Part shown: in pieces, positions 1 through 12,814 of the stretch | How positions within the stretch are numbered: the first letter of the stretch is position 1 | How the letters are laid out: every line of letters starts with the position of its first letter | DNA from: Methanosarcina sp. ERenArc_MAG2 | Lineage (GTDB): Archaea > Halobacteriota > Methanosarcinia > Methanosarcinales > Methanosarcinaceae | Length of the DNA stretch: 64,000 nucleotides | NCBI GenBank assembly: GCA_023955635.1 | Contig: JAMXHR010000014.1 | Coordinates: 1 to 64,000, forward strand | Reading direction: 5' to 3' | Position numbers and translations under genes: made by a program | Notes under the pieces: model-generated | What the model was told of the DNA's origin: nothing | Seen by the model: only the letters and a program-made list of their open reading frames with translations | Databases searched by the model: none

Positions 1-1
1 T

Positions 2-1837
2 CAGTATCACGTTACTACATTCTTTGACAACTCAGTCTCAGGAATACCTCCTGCAAGACACAGGTCAGGCAGGCCTTTAAAGACCCTTTCTCAACGTTTA
101 AAGGGTAAGGAAGGGCGTTTCAGAGGAAGTTTGTCTGGTAAACGTGTTAATTTCTCTGCCCGTACAGTAATCTCTCCTGACCCCAACCTGAGCATTAATG
201 AGGTAGGGGTTCCGATGCCCATTGCACGGATTCTGACAATGCCTTGCGTTGTAACGCCAAGGAATATAGAACAGCTTAAGGTTTTTGTGCGCAATGGTGT
301 GGATATCCATCCCGGAGCAAACTATGTACTGCGTTCTGACGGCAGGCGAATAAAAGTTACCAATGTAAACAAAGACGACCTTGCCGAAAAACTGGAGTTC
401 GGATGGCTAGTGGAACGCCAGTTGAAGGATGGAGATATCGTACTCTTTAATAGGCAGCCTTCCCTGCACAAGATGAGTATTATGGCTCATTCTGTTAAGG
501 TGCTTCCAAACAAGACCTTCAGGCTGAACCCTGCAGTATGCCCTCCATACAACGCCGACTTTGATGGGGACGAAATGAACATGCACGCCCTTCAGACAGA
601 AGAGTCCAGGGCTGAAGCAAAAATTCTCATGCAGGTTCAGGAAAATATCCTCTCTCCGCGTTTCGGAGGTCCCATTATAGGCGGGATCCATGACCACATT
701 TCAGGGCTTTTCCTGCTGACTCGTTTTGAAAATCGCATTTCCAGCTACGATGCTTATGATATTCTTCGAAAGAGCAGCGCTCGTACCCTGCCCACGCCTG
801 CGGGCTACGGTGATGACGGAAAACCCTACTGGACAGGAAAGCAGATCTTCAGCCAGATTCTGCCAAAAAACCTGAGTGTAGAATTTGCAGCTCAGGTCTG
901 CTCGCACTGTGACACCTGCAAGAAAGAAGGGTGTCCGAACGATGCCTATGTGGTAATCCGGAATGGTGAACTCATTATGGGCACTATAGACGAGGCTGCG
1001 ATAGGAGCATTTAAAGGTAAAATCCAGGACCGTATTATCAAGGAAATCGGTCCCGAAGCCGGAGCTAACTTCATAGACGATATGACCAAGCTTGCAATCA
1101 GGGCAATCATGCGGACAGGCCTTAGTTTCGGAATAGCTGACGAAGATATCCCGAAAGAAGCCAGGATCCAGATTAATGAAGTCCTCGGTAAAGCTGAAGA
1201 AGCCGTGCAGAACCTTATCAAATCTTATCAGAATAAAGAGCTTGAATCCCTCCCTGGCAGGACCCTTGATGAAACAATTGAAATGAGCATCATGCAGAAG
1301 CTCGGGAAGGCCAGAGACGAAACCGGTGGAATTGCAGACAGCCACATGGGGCTTGAAAATTCGGCAGTTATCATGGCCCGTTCCGGAGCCAGAGGTTCTA
1401 TTCTGAACCTTACCCAGATGGCAGCCTGCGTTGGCCAGCAGGCAGTGCGTGGTGAACGTATCCGCAGAGGATATGCAGGCAGGACTCTGCCCCATTTCGA
1501 AGTGGGAGACCTCGGGTCGGATGCCCATGGATTCGTGAAGGCAAGTTACAAGAGCGGATTGAATCCGACCGAATATTTCTTCCATGCAATCGGTGGTAGG
1601 GAAGGGCTTGTGGACACTGCGGTCAGGACATCCCAGTCAGGGTACCTGCAGAGGAGACTTGTCAATGCCCTCCAGGATCTGGAAGTCCAGTATGACCTTA
1701 CAGTCAGGGATACCAGGGGCGTGCTCGTACAGTTCAAGTACGGAGAAGACGGGATCAATCCCACGAAAAGTGACTTTAGCAAGCCTGAGACGATCCACAG
1801 GATTGTTCGTTCGGTTGTGAACAAAGAGGTGGCCTGA
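2..1837 (+). CDS. rpoA1: DNA-directed RNA polymerase subunit A' (5'-partial)
   Basis: This is the C-terminal ~611 residues of archaeal RNA polymerase subunit A', the N-terminal part of the bacterial beta' equivalent. The reading frame is open from base 2, so the true start lies before the window; the first TTG/ATG at 131 is internal, and residues before it (RPLKTLSQRLKGKEGRFR) are typical A' sequence. The absolutely conserved catalytic Mg2+ loop NADFDGDEM is encoded around 549-575. A cysteine cluster (CSHCDTCKKEGC) around 898-933 probably binds zinc. The bridge-helix region follows near 1555-1690 (GLNPTEYFFHAIGGREG). The stop TGA overlaps the ATG of rpoA2 by one base, so the two halves of the largest subunit are translationally coupled. 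The split A'/A'' arrangement is an archaeal hallmark. Confidence 0.97.
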   Translation, partial: QYHVTTFFDNSVSGIPPARHRSGRPLKTLSQRLKGKEGRFRGSLSGKRVNFSARTVISPDPNLSINEVGVPMPIARILTMPCVVTPRNIEQLKVFVRNGVDIHPGANYVLRSDGRRIKVTNVNKDDLAEKLEFGWLVERQLKDGDIVLFNRQPSLHKMSIMAHSVKVLPNKTFRLNPAVCPPYNADFDGDEMNMHALQTEESRAEAKILMQVQENILSPRFGGPIIGGIHDHISGLFLLTRFENRISSYDAYDILRKSSARTLPTPAGYGDDGKPYWTGKQIFSQILPKNLSVEFAAQVCSHCDTCKKEGCPNDAYVVIRNGELIMGTIDEAAIGAFKGKIQDRIIKEIGPEAGANFIDDMTKLAIRAIMRTGLSFGIADEDIPKEARIQINEVLGKAEEAVQNLIKSYQNKELESLPGRTLDETIEMSIMQKLGKARDETGGIADSHMGLENSAVIMARSGARGSILNLTQMAACVGQQAVRGERIRRGYAGRTLPHFEVGDLGSDAHGFVKASYKSGLNPTEYFFHAIGGREGLVDTAVRTSQSGYLQRRLVNALQDLEVQYDLTVRDTRGVLVQFKYGEDGINPTKSDFSKPETIHRIVRSVVNKEVA

Positions 1838-3030
1838 TGAGTATCAGCGAAGCTACAATCGATAGCATGATAAAAGACCTGCCCTTTCCTTCGAATACTC
1901 TTAAAGCTCTCAAGGAAGAAGTTATCAAAGCCGGAGTAAGCAAGAAGGAAATGGAAGAGATCATAGAAAAGGCAATGGAAGAGTATGAGGTGTCTTGCAT
2001 CGAACCCTGCGACGCTGCAGGTGTGGTTGCAGCCCAATCCATAGGCGAACCAGGCACTCAGATGACCATGCGTACCTTCCACTATGCCGGTGTGGCTGAA
2101 ATTAACGTCACTCTCGGTCTGCCCCGCCTTATAGAAATCGTGGATGCCCGGAAAATTCCGAGCACTCCGATGATGACAATTGCCCTCTCCAAAGAGAACC
2201 CTGAGGATTATGCTTACGACAGGGAAAAGACAAGAGCTCTTGCCTGGGAAATTGAAGCGACAAAAATCGACCACATTGCTGACGTTACCACTGACCTTTC
2301 CCAGATGAAGCTTATAATCGACCTGCACGAAAAAGCAATGGAAGGCAGGAACATCACTATTGAACAGGTAAAGGAGAAGTTCAACGAAGAACTGAACGTG
2401 CTGGTCACGATTTCCCCTGATATAGATAACCAGATTATAATTGCCCCGGGAGAGCCCTCTTACAGAGAACTTCTCCAACTTGCGAAAAGTATCCACAATG
2501 TCACCATGAAAGGGATAGAGGGGATCAAGAGAGTGGTAGTCAGGAAAGAAGGTGAAGAGTATACTCTCTATACCGAAGGCTCGGCTCTGCGTGAAGTGCT
2601 TCAGTTCGAAGGAGTGGACAGGACAAGAACCAGCACAAACAATGTCAATGAAATATACGAAGTGTTGGGAGTCGAGGCTGCAAGAAATGCACTTATCAAG
2701 GAAGCCACAGATACCTTGCGTGAACAGGGTCTGACCGTGGATATCCGACATATTATGCTTGTGTCAGATCTCATGACCTGCGACGGAGAAGTAAAACAAA
2801 TAGGAAGACACGGAATCTCAGGTGAAAAGGCAAGTGTATTTGCTCGTGCAGCTTTCGAAGTGACTGTCAATCATCTGCTGGATGCCGGAATGCGCGGAGA
2901 TGTTGACAAGTTGGAGGGCGTTACAGAAAATATCATTGTCGGTCAACCTATTCGCATGGGTACCGGAGACGTTCACCTTGTAAGTAGAAGGAAACAAGAA
3001 ATCAAAGCAGAAGATGAGTCAGGGTTTTAA
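1837..3030 (+). CDS. rpoA2: DNA-directed RNA polymerase subunit A''
   Basis: This 397-residue protein is the C-terminal part of the RNA polymerase largest subunit, which assembles with A' in the core enzyme. After a variable ~45-residue helical start it carries the trigger-loop region (EPCDAAGVVAAQSIGEPGTQ, then MTMRTFHYAGVAEINVTLGL), followed by the jaw and the conserved C-terminal clamp segment (LVSDLMTCDGEVKQIGRHGISG). The start ATG at 1837 overlaps the rpoA1 stop. The length is normal for the family. No frame problems are visible. It is followed by a 247-bp spacer and then rpl30e, so this gene order matches the conserved methanogen rpo-L30e-nusA-S12-S7-EF2-EF1A-S10 string. Confidence 0.97.
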   Translation: MSISEATIDSMIKDLPFPSNTLKALKEEVIKAGVSKKEMEEIIEKAMEEYEVSCIEPCDAAGVVAAQSIGEPGTQMTMRTFHYAGVAEINVTLGLPRLIEIVDARKIPSTPMMTIALSKENPEDYAYDREKTRALAWEIEATKIDHIADVTTDLSQMKLIIDLHEKAMEGRNITIEQVKEKFNEELNVLVTISPDIDNQIIIAPGEPSYRELLQLAKSIHNVTMKGIEGIKRVVVRKEGEEYTLYTEGSALREVLQFEGVDRTRTSTNNVNEIYEVLGVEAARNALIKEATDTLREQGLTVDIRHIMLVSDLMTCDGEVKQIGRHGISGEKASVFARAAFEVTVNHLLDAGMRGDVDKLEGVTENIIVGQPIRMGTGDVHLVSRRKQEIKAEDESGF

Positions 3031-3574
<544 letters not shown>

Positions 3575-3594
3575 TAAAAGGAGTTGGCAACGTC

Positions 3595-4020
3595 TTGGGT
3601 GAAATAAGACTTACTGCAGAAAGCATCCAGTACATTGCGTTATTTGAAAATATGACACGGGCGAATATTCTCGACTGCATCCCGGAAGAGGAAAGACTCG
3701 TATATGTCGTAAAACAGGGTGATATGGGGCTTGCGATAGGCAAAAATGGGGAGAATATAAACCGTGTTAAAAAAACCCTGGACAAACCTATAGAGCTTGT
3801 GGAATATTCAGAAGACCCTGTCACCTTTTTAAAGAACGCTTTCGGGCCTGTGTCCGTTAGTTCGGCAAACATTATAAACAAAAATGGCAAGCGATTAGCT
3901 TATGTAGAGGTACCCAATAAAGAAAAGGGGCTTGCCATCGGTCGCAACGGCAAGAATATCGAAAAAGTAAAGATGCTTGCCCGTCGCCATCACAATATAG
4001 AAGATGTAATCCTGCAGTAA
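3595..4020 (+). CDS. nusA: NusA-like transcription termination/antitermination factor
   Basis: This ~141-residue archaeal NusA homologue consists essentially of two KH RNA-binding domains. The GxxG loops are visible as GLAIGKNGENI (first KH) and GLAIGRNGKNI (second KH). It lacks the N-terminal RNAP-binding and S1 domains of bacterial NusA, which is normal for archaea. The start is a TTG at 3595 (LGEIRLTAE), preceded by GGAG at 3580-3583. The upstream in-frame ATG at 3496 lies within rpl30e in another frame and is not credible. The gene is embedded between rpl30e and rps12, so it is probably co-transcribed with the translation genes. Confidence 0.93.
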   Translation: MGEIRLTAESIQYIALFENMTRANILDCIPEEERLVYVVKQGDMGLAIGKNGENINRVKKTLDKPIELVEYSEDPVTFLKNAFGPVSVSSANIINKNGKRLAYVEVPNKEKGLAIGRNGKNIEKVKMLARRHHNIEDVILQ

Positions 4021-4097
4021 TCACCTTAATTTACGTTGATCCATTAATCCGGCGTTGAAAGACAATCTGACATCTAATGCCTTATAGGAAACTGTGA

Positions 4098-5119
<1,022 letters not shown>

Positions 5120-5126
5120 TCGCTTA

Positions 5127-5140
5127 TCGGGCTTTCCCGA
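5127..5140 (+). terminator. Small hairpin between rps7 and fusA
   Basis: TCGGG-CTTT-CCCGA forms a 5-bp GC-rich stem with a 4-nt loop just after the rps7 stop. It is not followed by a long T-run, so it may attenuate or process rather than terminate. Confidence 0.4.
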
Positions 5141-5190
5141 CTTAAAATGTCATTATATAACTAGATTACATTTGTTTAAAAGGTATTAGC

Positions 5191-7383
5191 ATGGGACGAA
5201 GGAAGAAAATGGTCGAGCGCGTAACGACGCTCATGAAGGAACCCACAAAAATCCGAAATATCGGTATCGTTGCGCACATTGACCACGGAAAAACTACATT
5301 ATCGGACAACCTGTTAGCAGGTGCCGGCATGATTTCAAAGGAACTTGCAGGCAGACAGCTATTCATGGACTCCGATGAAGAGGAACAGGCAAGAGGTATT
5401 ACAATCGATGCCTCTAACGTTTCCATGGTTCACACTTACAATAATGAAGACTATCTGATCAATCTGATTGACACCCCCGGGCACGTTGACTTTGGTGGAG
5501 ACGTTACCCGTGCCATGAGAGCGGTGGATGGTGCAGTCGTGGTCGTGGATGCAGTAGAAGGCACGATGCCCCAGACCGAGACCGTACTCAGACAGGCCCT
5601 GAGAGAACATGTCAGACCGGTGCTCTTTGTTAACAAGGTAGACAGGCTGATCAATGAGCTGCAGGTCGATTCTCAGGAAATGCAGGTTCGCCTTGGTAAA
5701 GTAATTGACCACGTGAACAAGCTCATCAAGAACATGAACCCGGAGAAGTTCAAGGCGGGCTGGAAAGTTGATGCTTCAGCCGGAACTGTAGCTTTTGGAT
5801 CAGCTCTTTACAACTGGGCTATCAGTGTGCCTATGATGAAAAAGACCGGGATCTCCTTTAAAGACGTATATGACTATTGTAAGGTAGAGGACATGAAGTC
5901 TCTGGCAGAAAAGTGTCCCCTGCATGCAACTGTCCTTGATATGGTTATCACATACCTGCCAAACCCTCTTGACGCCCAGAAGGGAAGGGTGCCTGCTATC
6001 TGGCATGGAGATGCTAGCTCTGAAATTGGCAAATCGATGGCCACTGCAAATGCAGCCGGTGACCTTGCTTTCATGGTAACGGATATTTCCGTAGATCCTC
6101 ATGCAGGAGAAGTAGCAACCGGAAGGCTGTTCAGCGGTTCTCTTACCCGTGGAATGGAAGTTTTCACATCCGGGACTGCAAAAAAGAGCAGAGTCCAGCA
6201 GGTAGGCATCTTCATGGGCCCCGAAAGGCTCGAAGTGGAGATAATTCCTGCAGGAAACATTGCTGCAGTTACGGGCTTAAAAGATGCGATCGTAGGGTCC
6301 ACAGTTACAACCCTTGAAGATATGATACCTTTCGAAAGCATCAGGCACGTAAGCGAACCTGTGGTGACTGTGGCTGTGGAAGCCAAGCACACGAAAGATC
6401 TGCCCAAACTGATCGAGGTTCTCAGACAGGTTGCAAAGGAAGACCCGACTCTTCAGATAACTCTGGACGAAGAAACCGGGGAACACCTGATGGCAGGTAT
6501 GGGAGAACTTCACCTGGAAGTTATCGCCCACAGGATTCAGAGAGATAAGAATGTGGAAATCACCACAAGTAAGCCAATTGTAGTTTACAGGGAAACCATC
6601 AAGAAAAAGATCGAACCTGTAGAAGGAAAGTCTCCTAACAGGCACAACAGGTTCTATATTTTTGTGGAGCCCCTTGACACTACAATTGTCGATCTGATCA
6701 AGTCCGGTGATATCAGTATGAACATGCCTGAGCTTGAGCGCAGACAGAAGCTCATGGAACTCGGCATGGGGAAAGAAGAAGCAAAAGGCATTGCTGGCAT
6801 CCATAACTCCAACATTTTCATAGACATGACCAAAGGTATCCAGTATCTGAACGAGACAATGGAACTGGTGCTTGATGGGTTTGAAGAAGTTATGCGTGCT
6901 GGCCCTCTTACCAGAGAGCCTGTAGCAAACGTGAAGTGTGTACTTGTAGATGCAAAACTTCACGAAGATGCAATTCACAGAGGTCCGGCCCAGGTTATTC
7001 CCGCAGCACGGCAGGCTATCCAGGCAGGGATGCTTATGGCAGAAGACAGTCTTCTCGAACCTTATCAGAAGGTCTTTGTCCAGGTGCCCCAGCTTACAAT
7101 GGGTGGTGCAACAAAGGAACTGCAGGGCCGCCGTGGAGTCATCCTTAACATGACTACTGAAGGAGACCTGGCAATTATCGAGGCCAGGGTGCCTGTAGCC
7201 GAGCTGTTTGGATTTGCAGGAGAGATCAGGTCCGCAACCGAAGGACGTGCTATGTGGAGTACTGAATTCGGAGGCTTTGATATTGTGCCTTCCAGTATCC
7301 AGACTGAAGTAGTAGGTCAGATCAGAGAAAGGAAAGGCCTCAAAAAGGACCTTCCGAAATCTGCTGACTACCTTTCAATGTAA
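5191..7383 (+). CDS. fusA: Translation elongation factor aEF-2
   Basis: This 730-residue GTPase drives ribosomal translocation. All G-motifs are present: HIDHGKTTL (G1), RGITIDAS (G2), DTPGHVDF (G3) and NKVDR (G4). The domain-IV tip has [12 protein letters not shown], in which the histidine of AIHRG is the diphthamide target in archaeal and eukaryotic EF-2. The C-terminal domain V follows, with [12 protein letters not shown]. The start at ATG 5191 ([11 protein letters not shown]) matches archaeal family members. It is separated from rps7 by 71 bp. A good hairpin terminator immediately follows, suggesting that tuf has its own promoter. Confidence 0.97.
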   Translation: MGRRKKMVERVTTLMKEPTKIRNIGIVAHIDHGKTTLSDNLLAGAGMISKELAGRQLFMDSDEEEQARGITIDASNVSMVHTYNNEDYLINLIDTPGHVDFGGDVTRAMRAVDGAVVVVDAVEGTMPQTETVLRQALREHVRPVLFVNKVDRLINELQVDSQEMQVRLGKVIDHVNKLIKNMNPEKFKAGWKVDASAGTVAFGSALYNWAISVPMMKKTGISFKDVYDYCKVEDMKSLAEKCPLHATVLDMVITYLPNPLDAQKGRVPAIWHGDASSEIGKSMATANAAGDLAFMVTDISVDPHAGEVATGRLFSGSLTRGMEVFTSGTAKKSRVQQVGIFMGPERLEVEIIPAGNIAAVTGLKDAIVGSTVTTLEDMIPFESIRHVSEPVVTVAVEAKHTKDLPKLIEVLRQVAKEDPTLQITLDEETGEHLMAGMGELHLEVIAHRIQRDKNVEITTSKPIVVYRETIKKKIEPVEGKSPNRHNRFYIFVEPLDTTIVDLIKSGDISMNMPELERRQKLMELGMGKEEAKGIAGIHNSNIFIDMTKGIQYLNETMELVLDGFEEVMRAGPLTREPVANVKCVLVDAKLHEDAIHRGPAQVIPAARQAIQAGMLMAEDSLLEPYQKVFVQVPQLTMGGATKELQGRRGVILNMTTEGDLAIIEARVPVAELFGFAGEIRSATEGRAMWSTEFGGFDIVPSSIQTEVVGQIRERKGLKKDLPKSADYLSM

Positions 7384-7400
7384 GCGGAATTTTTTCCGCT
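7383..7400 (+). terminator. Hairpin terminator after fusA
   Basis: The arms AGCGGAA and TTCCGCT pair across a T-rich loop, followed by TTT. The left arm starts in the last base of the fusA stop codon. Confidence 0.6.
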
Positions 7401-7736
7401 TTTCCTTAATATTTATAAGATAATACCGTTTCCTTTGGAATGAAAAAAGATCTCGACTGACCTGGAAGGGAAGAGAATCCCTATCGGTTCGAGGATACGT
7501 CCAATCGGAAAGCTTTAAGTCAAGGTATGCCTATATTGGGGAAAAACAGTCCAGGTCGCTGGATATTCATACAGTGCCGGTTCAAGAAAAAATCCGGTAA
7601 AGGGAAATTAACAATATTGATTTGATAAAAAAATATAGAAACGGATGAATCAATATTGAAATCTGCCCTAATCTTAATATAGTAAATATTTGATATACGA
7701 ATTAAACTCATCCAGAATTACAGGAGAATTATAAAT
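7401..7736 (+). promoter_or_regulatory. Leader/promoter region of tuf
   Basis: This AT-rich intergenic stretch of about 335 bp has no credible gene. A TATA-like run (TTAATATAGTAAATATTT, about 7673-7690) lies about 47-64 bp upstream of the tuf ATG, and AGGAG at 7722-7726 is the ribosome-binding site. The long spacer after a terminator fits a separate strong tuf promoter. Confidence 0.45.
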
Positions 7737-9352
<1,616 letters not shown>

Positions 9353-9353
9353 A

Positions 9354-9395
9354 TGCAAAGACAGGTTACAGAAATCATCTGTGCCTGGTCTTGCA
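9354..9395 (+). terminator. Hairpin after rps10
   Basis: The imperfect arms TGCAAAGACAGG and CCTGGTCTTGCA flank a loop that itself contains ACAGA/TCTGT pairing. AT-rich sequence with T-runs follows. It lies between the convergent rps10 and DUF4139 genes. Confidence 0.45.
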
Positions 9396-9502
9396 AACTT
9401 ATTTTTCACTTATTTCGCCGGCGGCCGTCAATTCAGACGTTCTCACCGCCAGGCATCTCTGCACTCTTTATCTTCTTGAAGCTTTTTATGTATTATCTAC
9501 CC

Positions 9503-10993
9503 TTAAAAGCGACGTTCTACAGTGTAAGAAGTAATCTTCGTGCCTTTTGCAGGGACCATCACCCTGAATTCAATGGTAAAGGCATCAGTTTTTTCGTAGC
9601 TATCCGAGCTTTCCAGAATTTCCCATTCTCCGGAAAGATGTTCCACGATAGTAACTGTCTGGGAATCAGGCTTACTGTTATTAAGCTCGATCTCATAGCT
9701 CGTCCTTTCTACATTATCACTTATGCGCTGGTAATCGGTCTCGTTTCGCTTAATAGTCAGGTCAAAAGATGAGCCGACAGCCACTCTTAATTCTCCGGCT
9801 TCGGGAATATGCTTTATCCGGTCTTCCCCGAGAAACTGAAGCCCTCCTGAAGAATCAGCTTTATAAATTCTCATGATTCCTTTTGGAAGAGGTATGCCAA
9901 GCCCGCTTTCGTTTGAGTTTTCAAGAGTAAGGTAAGCCAGGACTTTCTCGCCCAGGGAACTGTCGTAGATAAGCTTCTTTTCCATAGGGACGGAATCTGC
10001 AAATAGAAGGGAGATCTGCTTTGCCTGATTATTTTTTAGAGTTGCCGGTTTTTCAACAGTATAAAGATGATACTCAAAAAGAGCTTCTTCGGCAATGGGC
10101 ATTTGTGAGACAGCTTGATTAACCACACTTTTTTCTTCGGCACTCCCGAGCATGGGCCCAGAAACACGGTTTATTTGCCCTGAAACCAGTTTCAGAACTG
10201 CATTTTCATAGGTCATTCCTGCTTTGTTGTCGATGCTCACCCAGCCCCGAATATCTGCTTTCGTCTCATCCGCATTGCTTATGAGGACATAATCCGCTTC
10301 CCAGTTTATACCGCCAGTCAGGTAGGAAACTAGAAGTTGTCGTGTTCCTGAAACAGGAGAATAAATCTGCCAGATCAGAGCAGGTTTTGCCGAGAGGCTG
10401 GAAGAGTCATCCAGTTCTATTTTTGAAAAATCCTTAAGTACCACAGCTTTTTCTGCTTTGGTCTTAAGGACAATACTGCTGTCTTCATGGCTCAACAGCG
10501 TACCGGTGTAAGTTTCACCGTTTCTGTCAGTTACGTTGACTTCCCTGCCAAGGTATTTTTTAAGCAACTCGGCACTGTTCAAAAGATCATATTCATAATT
10601 CTGTTCAAGCAAGACAGTATCCTTATTTTCAGGGTCCTCAATGATAACGGAAGTCGGGTCAATTCCGGAAGCAATATCCGTATATTGGACCTGATTGACC
10701 CCCTTCTTCAGCAGAAGTTCTCGCTTTTCTTTTACAAGGGAAATTCCCTGTTCATAAACAGTAATCTCAAGATTCCCCGCGGCCTTTCCCGCTTCCCGGG
10801 TCAAATTCCCTGAGTCGTCTGAAGGTTTTATTCCCGCATCAATACCCGGGCTTGAGTTAATCTGAGCTCCCTCATTTCCGGGTTCGTATTCCTGAGCCAT
10901 AACTCCCGTATTTTGGGGAATACAGGCTGAAAAAATCAGTATTCCCCCGAGAAATCCCAACGTAAGCCATATGAAAAATTTCTTTACTCCCAT
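9503..10993 (-). CDS. DUF4139 domain secreted protein
   Basis: This 496-residue protein has an N-terminal export signal (KKFFIWLTLGFLGGILIFSAC), with a cysteine that could be a lipid-attachment site. A short acidic linker follows. Then comes a DUF4140-like start (ITVYEQGISLVKEKRE; VNQVQYTDIASGIDPTSV) and a C-terminal DUF4139 region (QIYSPVSGTRQLLVSYLTGGINWEADY; ending ITSYTVERRF). Proteins of this family occur widely with no agreed function. The region lacks the long central coiled coil seen in bacterial members. It faces rps10 convergently and stands alone. The start at 10993 gives a complete signal peptide. Confidence 0.8.
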   Translation of the reverse strand: MGVKKFFIWLTLGFLGGILIFSACIPQNTGVMAQEYEPGNEGAQINSSPGIDAGIKPSDDSGNLTREAGKAAGNLEITVYEQGISLVKEKRELLLKKGVNQVQYTDIASGIDPTSVIIEDPENKDTVLLEQNYEYDLLNSAELLKKYLGREVNVTDRNGETYTGTLLSHEDSSIVLKTKAEKAVVLKDFSKIELDDSSSLSAKPALIWQIYSPVSGTRQLLVSYLTGGINWEADYVLISNADETKADIRGWVSIDNKAGMTYENAVLKLVSGQINRVSGPMLGSAEEKSVVNQAVSQMPIAEEALFEYHLYTVEKPATLKNNQAKQISLLFADSVPMEKKLIYDSSLGEKVLAYLTLENSNESGLGIPLPKGIMRIYKADSSGGLQFLGEDRIKHIPEAGELRVAVGSSFDLTIKRNETDYQRISDNVERTSYEIELNNSKPDSQTVTIVEHLSGEWEILESSDSYEKTDAFTIEFRVMVPAKGTKITSYTVERRF

Positions 10994-11134
10994 ACTATTA
11001 ATGTAATTCAGATTTATATATATGTGATTTTATTGAGATTTCAGGAAAAGTAACGTCTGAAAAGAAGCTCAAGTTTCCAAAATCCACGATAAAAACACGC
11101 TGGTAAGAATTTTTAGCTCCTCTTTATTTCGGGA

Positions 11135-11241
11135 CGTGTCCGTGAGTTATTAATCAATTCCGAAAGACAGAGTACATTTCCCATGTTTGAGTAAAATGTA
11201 TAGAGTTTCTTATGTTTACGGTTTTCAATAACTTTCGCCAT
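11135..11241. mobile_element. Inverted-repeat miniature element, family 2, copy 1
   Basis: This ~107-bp segment begins GTGTCCGTGAGTTATTAATC and ends TTTTCAATAACTTTCGCC. A second copy lies at 40255-40369 with the same ends. The ends are inverted (GTGAGTTATT / AATAACTYNC), with a diverged middle. It has no coding capacity. A MITE-like non-autonomous element is the best description; no target duplication is clear. Confidence 0.5.
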
Positions 11242-11399
11242 TATCGAACCAGGTTCATACTAAAAAGATGGAAAGTATTTACTTTGTAAATTGGCCCACA
11301 AATTGATTTACTTATTGAAATAGGTTCTTTATGTAAACCACTCAGGAAAATTATTTATATTATTATATTGTTAAAAAATAAAGAGTTATATATTAACTC

Positions 11400-11449
11400 G
11401 GAAAAACGGAAAAACAGAAAAACGGAAAAACAGAAAAACGGAAAAACGA
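11400..11449. repeat. Octamer tandem repeat
   Basis: Six units of RGAAAAAC (G/A alternating first base) run in tandem in a non-coding stretch. The open frame across it (KNRKTEKQKNGK) is only a reading of the repeat, not a gene. Confidence 0.8.
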
Positions 11450-11673
11450 AATTTTCAGTAATCCAACATCCAAAAACGGGGACAAGTGATTTAGCTCTCA
11501 AGTCTATTCTTTTCTACAACTGTTTTGATCTTACTCGTTTGTTTCGAGTTCTAAGCATGTCTTCTTTCTTCTCCTAACTCCCGGCGTATAATCACATTTA
11601 AAGTTTTTCTTCTTGAAAGACCGTTTTTGATACTTTATCCATATTTGTTTAGATATGGCTTTTTGAAAATACT

Positions 11674-11892
11674 GGTTTTAATGACTCTGGTCCAAAATCT
11701 AGTGATTTTTGCATTTCTTGATTGAAAATCTGAATTCGTAAGAAGAATTCAGCCTCCAATCAAAATTAACATTCGATATCTAAAGGCTTCAACCTAGAAG
11801 CAAAATCACAAGGATTGTAACCAATTACAAAATCTAGTGATTTTTAATTTTACTTTCATCACTGGATTTTGGTACTGAGTCGTTTTAATACC
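11674..11892. mobile_element. Inverted-repeat element, family 4 (about 220 bp)
   Basis: The left arm GGTTTTAATGACTCTGGTCC continuing AAAATCTAGTGAT (11674-11706) is the imperfect reverse complement of the right arm at 11858-11892 (ATCACTGGATTTTGGTACTG, AGTCGTTTTAATACC). The arms are about 33-35 bp. The end motif AAAATCTAGTGATTTTT recurs internally at 11829. No ORF is present. This looks like a miniature transposable element or decayed insertion sequence. Confidence 0.45.
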
Positions 11893-11946
11893 TGAAATAA
11901 GAAAACCATTCGAAAATAACTCGGTTATTCAAACTGTTAAAAAAAA

Positions 11947-12312
11947 TCATTCGAAGAATACTTTTCTAGAGTTTTCCTTTTTATTTCCTTCCTCTTTTTC
12001 CAGCCTCTGGGAGTTTTTACTTACTTCCTCTAATCCTTTATATAAAAGAATGCCGAGTGTATCTTCAGGACTGAGGTCTAATTTTTCAGATATCCTGGTA
12101 AGGATCTTAGCGTTGTTTTTCGATAAAAAAATTGGCTCCACTTCTTCTTTACCCCAGTGTAAAAGCACAACTTTCTCGACATCCATTTTTTTGATCTGTT
12201 TAACACAAAACTCAATTCCGTGACTTCGGCTGCTGAATATTTTTTCATCACATAACTTGTCAAGCCATGTTGCAAGATCATCGTCCATCGAGACAGTAAA
12301 CCGTTCTTTCAT
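11947..12312 (-). CDS. Ribbon-helix-helix (CopG-like) regulator
   Basis: This is a ~121-residue protein. The N-terminus (MKERFTVSMDDDLATWLDKLC, then SSRSHGIEFCVKQI) has the beta-strand-helix-helix pattern of RHH DNA-binding domains, where the strand residues RFTVSM would enter the major groove. The C-terminal half (helical, ending in a charged, lysine/glutamate-rich tail) is not recognised. I chose ATG 12312 rather than TTG 12327, because the operator-like repeat at 12320-12329 would otherwise lie inside the gene. No Shine-Dalgarno is evident, so it may be leaderless. The three decamer repeats upstream suggest autoregulation. It lies divergent from the RHH-PAS-kinase, which also begins with an RHH-like segment. 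Confidence 0.7.
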   Translation of the reverse strand: MKERFTVSMDDDLATWLDKLCDEKIFSSRSHGIEFCVKQIKKMDVEKVVLLHWGKEEVEPIFLSKNNAKILTRISEKLDLSPEDTLGILLYKGLEEVSKNSQRLEKEEGNKKENSRKVFFE

Positions 12313-12319
12313 CGATAAA

Positions 12320-12406
12320 TCATACAATTGTCTATAATATAAATAATTGTATGAAGTAAGAACCGATATAAATCCATTTATATGATTATTTCATATAATT
12401 GTATGA
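12320..12406. promoter_or_regulatory. Putative operator array of the RHH regulator
   Basis: The decamer TCATACAATT / AATTGTATGA occurs at 12320-12329, 12345-12354 and 12397-12406. The first two copies face each other around a TATA-like run (TATAATATAAAT). The last sits in the near-palindrome TCATATAATTGTATGA. Multiple inverted short sites at the promoter are typical for RHH autorepressors; binding is inferred. Confidence 0.5.
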
Positions 12407-12479
12407 TTAATACACCAAATGTAGCAAACAAAATTACAAAAAATTATCAGCTCCAACCTGATATTTTTCAAATTCAACA

Positions 12480-12623
12480 GTAATCCCTTATAAAGAAAAG
12501 CAATATAACAGCTATTCTGCCGCTGTTCGTCGTGCTGTGCGGATTACCTTCAACGAAAAAGAAGAGATGTTTGCTTGCATGACCGGAGGAAATGCGACTG
12601 GATCAACATTTGCCCTGCAGTAA
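12480..12623 (+). pseudogene. Unrecognised gene remnant
   Basis: A 47-codon open stretch without a good start reads like protein (IPYKEKQYNSYSAAVRRAV, then TFNEKEEMFACMTGGNATGS) and ends at a stop in the otherwise non-coding spacer between the RHH regulator and the kinase. I do not recognise the family. It could be the tail of a deleted gene. The rest of the 12407-12814 spacer holds only the kinase promoter (TACATTATATATAC near 12762-12775). Confidence 0.3.
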
Positions 12624-12814
12624 GTGGCCTGCTTGCCTGGAAAAAAGAGGGTTATCAAGGAGACGAGTAATCTGCCAGTTTCTCTGCATTTTTTGGTTAC
12701 AAAACATTTTTTCCTACTTATATAATAATTACTACATTGTATAGTGAAAATTCCACTACATTATATATACATTTCTAAAGTAATAGGTAGAAAACTTCTA
12801 ATTGGGGATTGTAA

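Noticed and set aside
701..1585. 294-codon minus-strand ORF
   Set aside because: It is antisense to rpoA1, which has clear family sequence throughout.
9353..9772. 139-codon plus-strand ORF after rps10
   Set aside because: It overlaps the 3' end of the DUF4139 gene antisense and begins in the rps10 terminator hairpin.
11368..11577. 69-codon plus-strand ORF rich in K, N, R, E
   Set aside because: It is a reading of the RGAAAAAC octamer repeat followed by AT-rich DNA; there is no ribosome-binding site or family resemblance.
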